Of a stretch of DNA of 5,605 nucleotides, positions 1 through 5,549 are shown piece after piece. The DNA lies in assembly GCA_030639105.1 (NCBI GenBank), contig DAOWDI010000190.1, positions 1-5,605 of the forward strand, read 5' to 3'. Below the pieces are notes generated by a model. That model was not told where the DNA came from. It ran no database searches and saw only the letters and a program-made list of their open reading frames with translations. The stretch comes from Gammaproteobacteria bacterium. Lineage in GTDB: Bacteria > Pseudomonadota > Gammaproteobacteria > Ga0077536. A program made the translations under genes and the position numbers. The stretch's first letter is position 1. Each line of letters starts with the position of its first letter.

Positions 1-2
1 AC

Positions 3-299
3 TGGGAAACCGCCTGCGCGGCCATGGATCTCGGCTTTTATATCTCGATTTCGGGGATTGTGACGTTTAGCTCGGCCGGCGAACTTCGCGACGTGGCGGC
101 CCGGCTGCCACTGGAACGGCTCCTGGTAGAGACTGATTCCCCGTGGCTCACCCCGGTACCGCACCGGGGTAAGCAAAATGAGCCCGCCTACGTTCGCTAC
201 ACCGCCGAATTCCTTGCCGATCTGCGCGGTCTGGCGCTTGAGGAAATTGCCGAGGCAACCACAAAAAACTTTTTTAAATTATTTAGATATGCAAAATAA
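3..299 (+). CDS. TatD-family metal-dependent hydrolase (YcfH/TatD DNase), 3' end only
   Basis: This is the C-terminal part of a TatD-family TIM-barrel hydrolase; the reading frame is open from base 3, so the gene begins outside the window and the first in-window ATG (24) is internal. About 98 residues remain of a family usually near 260. Visible family signatures are the segment LGFYISISGIVTF, then LLVETDSPWLTPVPHRGK, whose Asp in ETDSP is the conserved late metal/catalytic aspartate, followed by QNEP and a final ATTKNFFKLF helix. Family members are divalent-metal DNases or exonucleases linked to DNA repair and turnover in the cytoplasm. The PHRGKQNEP form resembles the YcfH subgroup, often found after holB and pilZ in gammaproteobacteria; that context is outside the window and therefore inferred. 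The last ten codons become strikingly AT-rich (ttt ttt aaa tta ttt), running into the AT island. Exact substrate is unknown. Confidence 0.9.
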   Translation, partial: WETACAAMDLGFYISISGIVTFSSAGELRDVAARLPLERLLVETDSPWLTPVPHRGKQNEPAYVRYTAEFLADLRGLALEEIAEATTKNFFKLFRYAK

Positions 300-355
300 A
301 TAATATATTATTCATATAGTTATATACTATATATAATGTATATTATATAAATATT
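276..355. other. AT-rich island between tatD and recQ
   Basis: Only 7 of the 80 bases from 276 to 355 are G or C, in a window that is otherwise GC-rich. It contains a perfect 14-base palindrome AATAATATATTATT (299-312) directly after the tatD stop and a 7-base inverted repeat ATATAGT/ACTATAT with a 5-base spacer (314-332). No GC-rich hairpin followed by T's is present, so it does not look like a classical terminator. It may act as a promoter or UP-element region, or as a site for nucleoid proteins that prefer curved AT-rich DNA; these roles are inference. Confidence 0.7.
309..337 (+). promoter_or_regulatory. Candidate sigma70-type promoter upstream of recQ
   Basis: A perfect TATAAT followed by G lies at 332-337. 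At 17-base spacing upstream is TATTCA (309-314), a poor match to TTGACA. The 7-base inverted repeat at 314-332 lies between these boxes and could be an operator. Such AT-rich sequence yields TATAAT-like strings easily, so this is a candidate only; it would drive the small ORF and recQ. Confidence 0.35.
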
Positions 356-406
356 GCAGGTGCTTGTATGCATTTGTAGCCGGCTGGAGTCTGATGAGCG
401 GCAGTT

Positions 407-538
407 ATGGCCGCCAGCGTACTAGGTTATATCGAGGAGCTGGAAATGGAACCCCGGGAGACCCTACCGGACTACCTGCAACGGAAGTTCACGGCACCGG
501 CATGCGCAAAACGGACTGTTTGGATCCAGGATGAATGA
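407..538 (+). CDS. Possible small upstream ORF (30 or 43 residues) overlapping the recQ start
   Basis: An open frame from ATG 407 encodes 43 residues, and an internal ATG at 446 gives a 30-residue version. The 446 start is preceded by GAGGAG (434-439) at a near-ideal 6-base distance, while the 407 start has no clear ribosome-binding site, so the shorter product ([15 protein letters not shown] to VWIQDE) is the better guess. The TGA stop at 536-538 lies inside the recQ start, giving an ATGAATGA overlap of 8 bases, an arrangement typical of translational coupling. recQ has only a poorly placed AGG touching its own ATG, which fits it depending on upstream translation. I recognise no family. It may be a leader peptide or simply an open frame by chance. 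Confidence 0.3.
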   Translation: MAASVLGYIEELEMEPRETLPDYLQRKFTAPACAKRTVWIQDE

Positions 539-2396
539 ATTTGACGGTCACAGCGCTGAGCCGAATAGTCGCGCTAAGGAAATTCTCCAGCAGGTCTATG
601 GGTATGATGGGTTTCGCGGACATCAACTCGAGGTGATCGAGACGACCGTTGCCGGTCGCGATAGTCTGGTGCTGATGCCCACGGGTGGCGGAAAATCGAT
701 CTGCTACCAGATCCCCGCGATGATCCGAGACGGTGTTGGGTTGATCGTCTCACCGCTCATCGCCCTTATGCACGATCAGGTTGCGGCGCTACGTCAGTTG
801 GGCGTTCGCGCTGCCTGCCTGAATTCTGCCCTCAGTGCCGATACGCAGCGCAGCGTCCTCAACCAGCTCGGCGCCGGTGATCTCGACCTCCTCTATATCG
901 CGCCGGAGCGCCTGATAACTAAGCACACCCTGCGGCGACTGACCGAATTACCGATCGCTTTGATCGCGATCGATGAAGCCCACTGCGTCTCACAATGGGG
1001 ACATGACTTCCGCCAGGACTATCTGGCCCTCGGTCAGCTACGCGAGTGCTTTCCTCGCGTGCCGCGTATGGCGTTGACCGCCACCGCGGATCAGCGTACC
1101 CGCAAGGAGATTGTCGCGCGCCTCGACCTCATTGAACCGCGGCATTTTATCAGTGACTTCGACCGCCCCAATATCTGCTATTCGGTTCAGGTTAAAACGG
1201 ATCCAAAACGCCAATTAACCAATTTTCTCGACGGCCATAAGAACGAATGCGGCATCGTTTATTGTCTGTCGCGCGCGAAAGTCGAAAGTACCGCCGGGTG
1301 GCTGAGCGAACTCGGATTCAACGCCTACCCCTATCACGCCGGCTTGACGGCCGCGACGCGGTCCCTACACCAGAACCGTTTTCTCCATGAGGAGGCCGTG
1401 GTGATTGTGGCCACGATCGCATTCGGCATGGGCATAGATAAGCCTGATGTCCGCTTTGTCGCACATCTTGATTTACCGAAGAGCATCGAAGCGTATTATC
1501 AGGAAACGGGGCGCGCCGGCCGCGACGGGGAGCCGGCCGATGCCTGGATGGCGTACGGCTTGCAAGATGTCGTCCACTTGCGGCAGATGTTCGACACCTC
1601 GGCGGCAGATGAAAAGTTCAAGCGCATCGAGCGGCACAAACTGGATGCATTGCTCGGGTGGTGCGAGATAACGGACTGCCGCCGAGGTGCGCTGTTGGCA
1701 TATTTCGGTGATAAGCCCACGACGACGTGCGGCAACTGCGATATCTGTCTGGACCCGCCGGCCACATGGGATGCGACCCTGCCGGCGCAACAGTTGTTAT
1801 CGTGCGTCTACCGCACCGGGCAGCGCTTCGGCGCGGCACACGTGATCGACGTCTTACTGGGGAAGACTTCGGCCAAGGTTTGTCAGCACGGGCACGCTGA
1901 GATCAGCACCTTCGGTATCGGTGTGGACTTGAGCGTCCAGCGTTGGCGGTCGGTTGTTAGGCAGCTGATGGTACGCGGTTTCGTAAAAGCGGATCCAGAG
2001 CGCTACGGGGCGTTGGTGTTGATGCCAATAAGCCGTCCGCTACTACGTGGAGACATTGCGCTCGAACTGCGCGAAGACTCGGGCGCAGCAGTTCGACGGT
2101 CGCGCCGACGCCGCACGGCCGTGCAGGTCGGCGTGGGCGATGAGGCGCTATGGGGATCCCTGCGTTCGTGCCGTAGCCGGATCGCAAAAGACCAGGGGAT
2201 CCCGCCTTATGCGGTATTTCACGATTCAACGCTGCTCGAAATGCTTGAGTATCGTCCTGCTACACTGGCGGCAATGCTTGATATCAACGGTATCGGTCAG
2301 GTAAAACTCGATCGCTACGGCGCAGAATTCCTTGCAATCATCAATGCGCCGCCGGGGGAGCCGGCAGCCGGCAGCTCCGGTATCCTGGTCAACTGA
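531..2396 (+). CDS. recQ: ATP-dependent DNA helicase RecQ
   Basis: RecQ is a 3'-to-5' DNA helicase acting in the cytoplasm in RecF-pathway recombination, fork restart and resolution of unusual DNA structures. The 621 residues are close to E. coli RecQ (609), and all parts are present in order: motif 0 FRGHQ (28-32), Walker A PTGGGKS (50-56), DEAH box (148-151) followed by the aromatic-rich loop [11 protein letters not shown] (151-161), motif III TAT (183-185), motif V around [16 protein letters not shown] (294-309), and motif [12 protein letters not shown] (324-333). Zinc-site cysteines are C383, C400, C403 and C406 (CRR and CGNCDIC). A winged-helix RQC region covers about 415-515 and an HRDC domain about 537-606. 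A basic linker RRSRRRR (522-528) joins the last two. ATG 531 is the only usual start in the frame, since a stop lies at 423-425 and no ATG, GTG or TTG occurs between. It appears intact. Confidence 0.97.
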   Translation: MNEFDGHSAEPNSRAKEILQQVYGYDGFRGHQLEVIETTVAGRDSLVLMPTGGGKSICYQIPAMIRDGVGLIVSPLIALMHDQVAALRQLGVRAACLNSALSADTQRSVLNQLGAGDLDLLYIAPERLITKHTLRRLTELPIALIAIDEAHCVSQWGHDFRQDYLALGQLRECFPRVPRMALTATADQRTRKEIVARLDLIEPRHFISDFDRPNICYSVQVKTDPKRQLTNFLDGHKNECGIVYCLSRAKVESTAGWLSELGFNAYPYHAGLTAATRSLHQNRFLHEEAVVIVATIAFGMGIDKPDVRFVAHLDLPKSIEAYYQETGRAGRDGEPADAWMAYGLQDVVHLRQMFDTSAADEKFKRIERHKLDALLGWCEITDCRRGALLAYFGDKPTTTCGNCDICLDPPATWDATLPAQQLLSCVYRTGQRFGAAHVIDVLLGKTSAKVCQHGHAEISTFGIGVDLSVQRWRSVVRQLMVRGFVKADPERYGALVLMPISRPLLRGDIALELREDSGAAVRRSRRRRTAVQVGVGDEALWGSLRSCRSRIAKDQGIPPYAVFHDSTLLEMLEYRPATLAAMLDINGIGQVKLDRYGAEFLAIINAPPGEPAAGSSGILVN

Positions 2397-2398
2397 CA

Positions 2399-2419
2399 CG
2401 GCCTCGGCCTCGGCCTCGG
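2399..2419. repeat. Short tandem repeat, GGCCTC unit
   Basis: A 6-base unit is repeated about 3.3 times immediately after the recQ stop codon (CGGCCTCGGCCTCGGCCTCG and one more G). It is non-coding in every annotated gene. Short perfect hexanucleotide arrays can change copy number by replication slippage. Its position upstream of the SurE gene is noted but no role is shown. Confidence 0.8.
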
Positions 2420-2460
2420 GTGATATGCTGGCGAGGCCGCTCTATCCAGTAGCATCCGGC

Positions 2461-2484
2461 GCTCCAGATTGGATACACTGGGGC
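2461..2484. other. Hairpin in the recQ-surE spacer
   Basis: GCTCCAG (2461-2467) can pair with CTGGGGC (2478-2484) across a 10-base loop, 7 pairs including one G-U. No T-run follows, so it is not a textbook intrinsic terminator. It sits 50-70 bases before the preferred SurE start and overlaps the alternative TTG start at 2469, which would be in the loop. It could be an mRNA-end structure for recQ or coincidence. Confidence 0.3.
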
Positions 2485-2534
2485 ACATCCCAAGGCGCAT
2501 CGCCGACTTTATTGCTGAGGATCAAAGAAAGGAA

Positions 2535-3491
2535 ATGAGGACCCTGCCGGGTCGCAGGCGGATCGATTCGCTGCGATACATTATACTGCTGAGGGGAATA
2601 TTCCTGCTGGCGGCACTGCTCCATATGGGTGCGGCCGCTAACGGATCGCCGCTGCATGTCCTCCTGACAAACGATGACGGCTACGATGCGCCTGGAATCA
2701 AGGCCATGCGCCAGGGGCTGGTCGCCGGCGGCTACAAAGTCAGCGTGGTTGCCCCCCGTGACCAGCAGAGCGGCAGCAGCATGCGCGTTTCGATCGGCTC
2801 TATCGTTGTCGATCACATCGAAAAAGATTTCTGGACCGTCGTCGGCACGCCGGCCGATTCAGTCTCGTTCGCGCTGCTCAAGCTGTTACGAGACAAACCA
2901 CCCGACATCGTCATATCCGGCGCAAATTTCGGCCAGAACCTCGGGTCCAACACGAACATTTCCGGCACCGTCGGCGCCGCTATCATGGCCGCGCAACTGG
3001 GCGTGCCGGCGATCGCGGTATCGGTCGGGATCAATCTCGAGGAGCGCGATGCAAAGCCCGTGCGCTTTCCAAGTACGATGGGTGCCTTTACGCTGGCGGC
3101 CGCATTTACCGTACACCTGCTGCGTGAGATCGAGCGGACCCGCCGTGCGGGAACCCGACTGCTGCCCGCGAACAAGTTGTTGAACGTCAATTATCCAGCG
3201 CTGCCGGGTGCTGGGATAAAGGGGGTGCGTATGACCCGGGTCGCGCGTAGCGGCGGGTTTGTCCCGATCTTCGTTGAAACCGATACGCCGGGGAAAGTCC
3301 AAATTGCACTCGAGCACGGCAATCCAATCGACCGATCCATAGCAATGGCCGACACGGCACTTTTTGCCGATGGTTACATTACGCTGAGTGTACTCGACGG
3401 AAGTCTCGATGCCGGTACCGGAGGCCGCACGGAACTGGAGGAACGCCTCGGCGACTTCCTTGCGCGGGAACACGAGAGTCCTGCCCGCTGA
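2535..3491 (+). CDS. SurE-family 5'/3'-nucleotidase with N-terminal export signal
   Basis: SurE proteins are divalent-metal survival phosphatases that dephosphorylate 5'- and 3'-nucleotides, some also cleaving short polyphosphate. Using the ATG at 2535 (318 residues), family motifs are TNDDG (metal ligands D47, D48), PRDQQSGSS (metal-binding serine S79), GTPADSV (104-110), SGANFGQN (conserved N131), SGTVGAA (143-149), LNVNYP and MTRVARSGG. Before the domain sits a signal-like segment: basic RRR at 7-9, a hydrophobic core GIFLLAALLHMG (21-32), then AAA|NGS as a likely signal peptidase I site after residue 35. The domain begins about ten residues later, so export to the periplasm is likely, unlike classic cytoplasmic SurE. 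ATG 2535 has AAAGGA close upstream; a TTG at 2469 would give 340 residues but bury the signal behind a charged extension. No pcm, nlpD or rpoS neighbour is seen, suggesting a paralogue rather than the canonical gene. It lies 43 bases before the fusion gene, possibly in one transcript. Confidence 0.9.
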   Translation: MRTLPGRRRIDSLRYIILLRGIFLLAALLHMGAAANGSPLHVLLTNDDGYDAPGIKAMRQGLVAGGYKVSVVAPRDQQSGSSMRVSIGSIVVDHIEKDFWTVVGTPADSVSFALLKLLRDKPPDIVISGANFGQNLGSNTNISGTVGAAIMAAQLGVPAIAVSVGINLEERDAKPVRFPSTMGAFTLAAAFTVHLLREIERTRRAGTRLLPANKLLNVNYPALPGAGIKGVRMTRVARSGGFVPIFVETDTPGKVQIALEHGNPIDRSIAMADTALFADGYITLSVLDGSLDAGTGGRTELEERLGDFLAREHESPAR

Positions 3492-3534
3492 GGCGCTAAG
3501 TTTGGATGCAGCAACTGGGACTAAGGTAGGTTGA

Positions 3535-4629
3535 ATGCTGATTTTTCGACAGTTATTCGACCAGGTGTCGTCGACCTATACTTATCTTATCGGTGATGTG
3601 GATACTGCCGAGGCCGTTATCATCGATGCGGTGTACGAACAGGTCGGTCGTGACAGGGCGCTGCTCGAAGAGTTGGGGTTGAATCTCATCCACGTGATCG
3701 ATACACACTGCCATGCCGACCACGTTACTGGTGCATGGCTCCTGAAACATCACACCGGCGCCCGGATCGGGATCTCGGAAAATGCAGGCGTCGAAGAAGC
3801 AGAAAATCTTATGACACACGGCGATCATGTTAATTTCGGGTCACGTTATCTCGAAGCGCGTGCAACGCCGGGGCACACGAACGGCTGTATGACTTACGTG
3901 ATGGACGATAAGACCATGGCCTTTACCGGCGATAGTTTGCTGATCCGGGGATGTGGACGGACGGATTTTCAACAAGGCAATGCACGCACGATGTACCGAT
4001 CGATCCACACCCAGATCTTTGTGTTGCCGGATGGGACCAAATTGTATCCAGGCCACGACTACAAGGGTATCACGATGACCAGCGTTGCCGAGGAGAAACA
4101 GTTCAACCCGCGGCTCGGGGGGCAGATCAGCGAGCAGGATTTCGTCGGTTACATGAACAATCTCGGGCTCGCGCACCCTAAACAGATCGATATCGCGCTG
4201 CCGGCGAATCTGCACAGCGGCCGACCCGAAAACGATACGGTTGGCGATGCCGAACCGACTTGGGCGCCGCTGAAGCTGACGTTTGCCGGAGTCTGGGAAA
4301 TCGACCCGCAATGGCTCGAGGAAAACCTCCGTAAGGTTCAAGTGCTCGACGTGCGCGAGGACGAGGAATATGAGGGACCGTTGGGACACATCCCCGACGC
4401 CGTGCATATCCCACTCGGCGCATTGGCTGAACGCGCCAATGAAATCAAGCCCGATGTACCGATCGTGACGGTGTGCCGCGCCGGCGCACGCTCGGCACAG
4501 GCCACGGTTTTGTTGAGGCGAACAGGATTGAGAGATGTCGCAAATCTGAGCGGTGGCATGCTGCGTTGGCGTGACCGCAACTATCCAGTCGTCGGCGGCG
4601 ATAAATTGCCCATCAGGGACCTGAGTTAA
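3535..4629 (+). CDS. Persulfide dioxygenase (ETHE1-like)-rhodanese fusion protein
   Basis: The 364 residues join an ETHE1-type metallo-beta-lactamase-fold persulfide dioxygenase (about 1-245) to a single C-terminal rhodanese domain (about 250-355). The metal motif THCHADH (57-63), H114 in TPGHT, D133 in TGDS and H174 in PGHD are all present. The spacing of H58, H114 and D133 (56 then 19) equals that of the mononuclear iron ligands H79, H135 and D154 of human ETHE1; ETHE1 R163 corresponds to R142 in GRTDFQQG. The rhodanese active-site loop is CRAGARS with C314, and DVRE (272-275) and GHIPDAVHIP (284-293) are typical rhodanese segments. Known fusions oxidise glutathione persulfide to sulfite with O2, while the rhodanese part interconverts persulfide, sulfite and thiosulfate; the protein is probably cytoplasmic, with no signal peptide. 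Start is ATG 3535 after AAGGTAGG. Unlike CstB, it has one rhodanese domain, not two. Confidence 0.94.
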   Translation: MLIFRQLFDQVSSTYTYLIGDVDTAEAVIIDAVYEQVGRDRALLEELGLNLIHVIDTHCHADHVTGAWLLKHHTGARIGISENAGVEEAENLMTHGDHVNFGSRYLEARATPGHTNGCMTYVMDDKTMAFTGDSLLIRGCGRTDFQQGNARTMYRSIHTQIFVLPDGTKLYPGHDYKGITMTSVAEEKQFNPRLGGQISEQDFVGYMNNLGLAHPKQIDIALPANLHSGRPENDTVGDAEPTWAPLKLTFAGVWEIDPQWLEENLRKVQVLDVREDEEYEGPLGHIPDAVHIPLGALAERANEIKPDVPIVTVCRAGARSAQATVLLRRTGLRDVANLSGGMLRWRDRNYPVVGGDKLPIRDLS

Positions 4630-4660
4630 GTTTAATTCATCCGGCGGCAGAGTGAATGGA

Positions 4661-4691
4661 AGAATAATTCGACCCGACCCCCTCATTTTTT
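4661..4691. repeat. Possible dispersed intergenic repeat between convergent genes
   Basis: The spacer between the fusion gene and the leftward 138-residue gene holds GAATAATTC (4662-4670, an odd palindrome around a central A), then two GACCC units (4671-4680) and a C-tract followed by CATTTTTT. From memory, similar strings of the form AATTCGAC..GACCCC..ATTTT recur between genes in many proteobacterial genomes, sometimes near Y1-type (RAYT) transposases. Only one copy is visible here and no transposase is seen, so the label is tentative. The T-run at 4686-4691 reads rightward but is not preceded by a strong hairpin. Confidence 0.3.
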
Positions 4692-4693
4692 GC

Positions 4694-5110
4694 CTAATCC
4701 CGAATGAAATACAGGGATGATTCGCGGGTGATCAGGTTGTAATGCATGGTGATATCGGTCGCGTTGAAGAATTCAACGCAGATCTCGATACGATCGCCCA
4801 GTTTCTTTTGATAGATATTTTGGATCTGTTGCTCGTTGAGGCCATAGGCCTTACCCACATCGCGCACCGGGTAGCGTGATTCACCATCGCCAAAGACCTC
4901 ATGGGCCCGTTTTGAATCCGAGCTTGATAGCACCCAGCATGCTTCACGTCGGTCAGGCGCAATCTCAACCCACTGCTTATCGTCGAGTTGGAGATAGAGT
5001 GATACAGCCTCCCCCCGGCATTCGCCGAGCAACCATTGCTCACGCACGAAGAGGGCGAGACAGCGATGATTTTTGAGATCGTGCATTGCCACAATTTTCG
5101 GATTAACCAT
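4694..5110 (-). CDS. Hypothetical protein, 138 residues
   Basis: I do not recognise a family. The start is well supported: read leftward, GGAAGGAAGG lies 5 bases before the ATG (5110-5108). The product MVNPKIVAMHDLKNHR to SSLYFIRD has no signal peptide or membrane segment and looks like a compact soluble protein. The N-terminal half alternates hydrophobic and charged residues as in beta strands (CLALFVREQWLLGE, VSLYLQLDDKQWVEI). The middle (about 75-110) has a helix-like stretch GLNEQQIQNIYQKKLGD, and the C-terminal part again looks like strands (RIEICVEFFNATDI, LITRESSLYFI). Three cysteines are scattered, so no zinc site is evident. It is convergent with the fusion gene and lies 55 bases downstream of the 78-residue gene, with which it probably shares a transcript. 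The function is unknown. Confidence 0.75.
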   Translation of the reverse strand: MVNPKIVAMHDLKNHRCLALFVREQWLLGECRGEAVSLYLQLDDKQWVEIAPDRREACWVLSSSDSKRAHEVFGDGESRYPVRDVGKAYGLNEQQIQNIYQKKLGDRIEICVEFFNATDITMHYNLITRESSLYFIRD

Positions 5111-5165
5111 TGCCGCCTTCCTTCCGTTCCAGTCGTGCTGTTAAGTATAAGTGGCAAAACGCCAA

Positions 5166-5402
5166 TTAGTGCGCCGGCGGTAGCGTATCGATCCAGATGA
5201 ACCCATCACGATTTGGCATCTCAACCGCTGTGAGCCTATCGGCATCCAAGACTATGTCCTCGGCGAGGATACCATTGTCATACAACCAATAGGCAAGGGG
5301 ATGGGTACTGTCAAAACACACTGTCACGGTGTCTGGTCGGCACCACGCGGGATCCCAGCAAACCCGGCGACTGTCGGCGCTTAATAGTCTCCTGATCAGC
5401 AT
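5166..5402 (-). CDS. Hypothetical small protein, 78 residues
   Basis: No family is recognised. The product (MLIRRLLSADSRRVCWDPAW to WIDTLPPAH) has three cysteines, with C15 and C21 in CWDPAWC and C29 later. It is rich in Trp and acidic residues in its second half (AYWLYDNGILAEDIVLDADRL) and has no membrane segment. The ATG at 5402 lacks a Shine-Dalgarno sequence: the upstream bases on this strand are ACCTTCCATGT. The frame is open upstream for a further 14 codons but offers no ATG, GTG or TTG, so translation may be leaderless or may start elsewhere. An AGGAG lies just inside the frame, 3 bases before an ATT codon, an unusual alternative. It is upstream of and co-directional with the 138-residue gene; the pair may work together, but neither toxin-antitoxin nor any other role is shown. 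The even, protein-like composition supports a real gene moderately. Confidence 0.55.
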   Translation of the reverse strand: MLIRRLLSADSRRVCWDPAWCRPDTVTVCFDSTHPLAYWLYDNGILAEDIVLDADRLTAVEMPNRDGFIWIDTLPPAH

Positions 5403-5413
5403 ACATGGAAGGT

Positions 5414-5430
5414 TATTGTTCAGGACAATA
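5414..5430. promoter_or_regulatory. Palindrome upstream of the 78-residue gene, candidate operator
   Basis: TATTGT (5414-5419), spacer TCAGG, ACAATA (5425-5430) form a 17-base inverted repeat with perfect 6-base arms. It lies 12 bases before the leftward start at 5402 and overlaps a TATATT box on the same strand (5432-5427), a position where a dimeric repressor could block transcription. The half-site string TATTGTT occurs again at 5466-5472, exactly 52 bases away. The operator role is inferred from symmetry and position only. Confidence 0.4.
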
Positions 5431-5510
5431 TATGCTATATATTACCTTAATAGATATTAATAACATATTGTTAATTATATATTAATATAGATATAATTAG
5501 ATAAATTCTA
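5427..5510. other. AT-rich island with clustered palindromes
   Basis: Only 10 of 84 bases are G or C. It separates the leftward 78-residue gene from the possible rightward gene at 5550. It holds a chain of inverted repeats: TTAATA/TATTAA (5447-5460), TAACA/TGTTA (5461-5473) and TTAAT/ATTAA (5471-5485). No DnaA boxes (TTATCCACA-like) were found, so an origin is not supported. A divergent promoter region is the simplest reading. Confidence 0.65.
5468..5497 (+). promoter_or_regulatory. Candidate rightward sigma70-type promoter
   Basis: TTGTTA (5468-5473, four of six matching TTGACA) is followed after 18 bases by a perfect TATAAT (5492-5497). It points to the possible gene starting at 5550. The -35 box lies inside the palindromes at 5461-5485, so a regulator binding there could control it. 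Its occurrence in AT-rich DNA lowers confidence. Confidence 0.4.
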
Positions 5511-5549
5511 AGCACCGACCCGGAGCGGGAGAATCGACGCGCTACCCGT

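Noticed and set aside
263..269. A AAA AAC slippery heptamer in the reading frame of tatD, a possible -1 frameshift site.
   Set aside because: The -1 frame stops two codons after the slip site (TAA 275-277) and no stimulatory structure follows, so it is probably just part of the AT-rich end.
359..365. GGTGCTT next to the first island matches, inverted, AAGCACC (5510-5516) next to the second, suggesting element ends.
   Set aside because: Seven bases match easily by chance, the orientation relative to the AT tracts is inconsistent, and the enclosed genes are housekeeping-like.
391..420. CTGATGAG followed by a GCGGC/GCCGC stem, resembling the core of a hammerhead ribozyme.
   Set aside because: The required GAAA after the stem is missing (CAGC is found instead) and no flanking stems close the core.
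2469..2534. TTG start giving a 340-residue SurE.
   Set aside because: The extra 22 residues are charged, precede a good signal peptide that starts at ATG 2535, and lie partly in a hairpin.
2886..3473. Leftward open frame of 195 codons opposite surE.
   Set aside because: It is an antisense shadow with no family features, and surE motifs on the plus strand are clear.
3841..4686. Long leftward open frame of 281 codons opposite the persulfide dioxygenase gene.
   Set aside because: It is a shadow of a strongly conserved gene on the other strand; its translation has no recognisable motifs and is rich in arginine and histidine as expected from antisense reading.
5144..5164. TGGC-AAAAC-GCCA hairpin between the two leftward small genes as a terminator.
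   Set aside because: The stem is only 4 pairs and lacks a following T-run.
5427..5510. AT-rich island as a replication origin.
   Set aside because: No DnaA-box-like repeats or origin-associated genes are visible.
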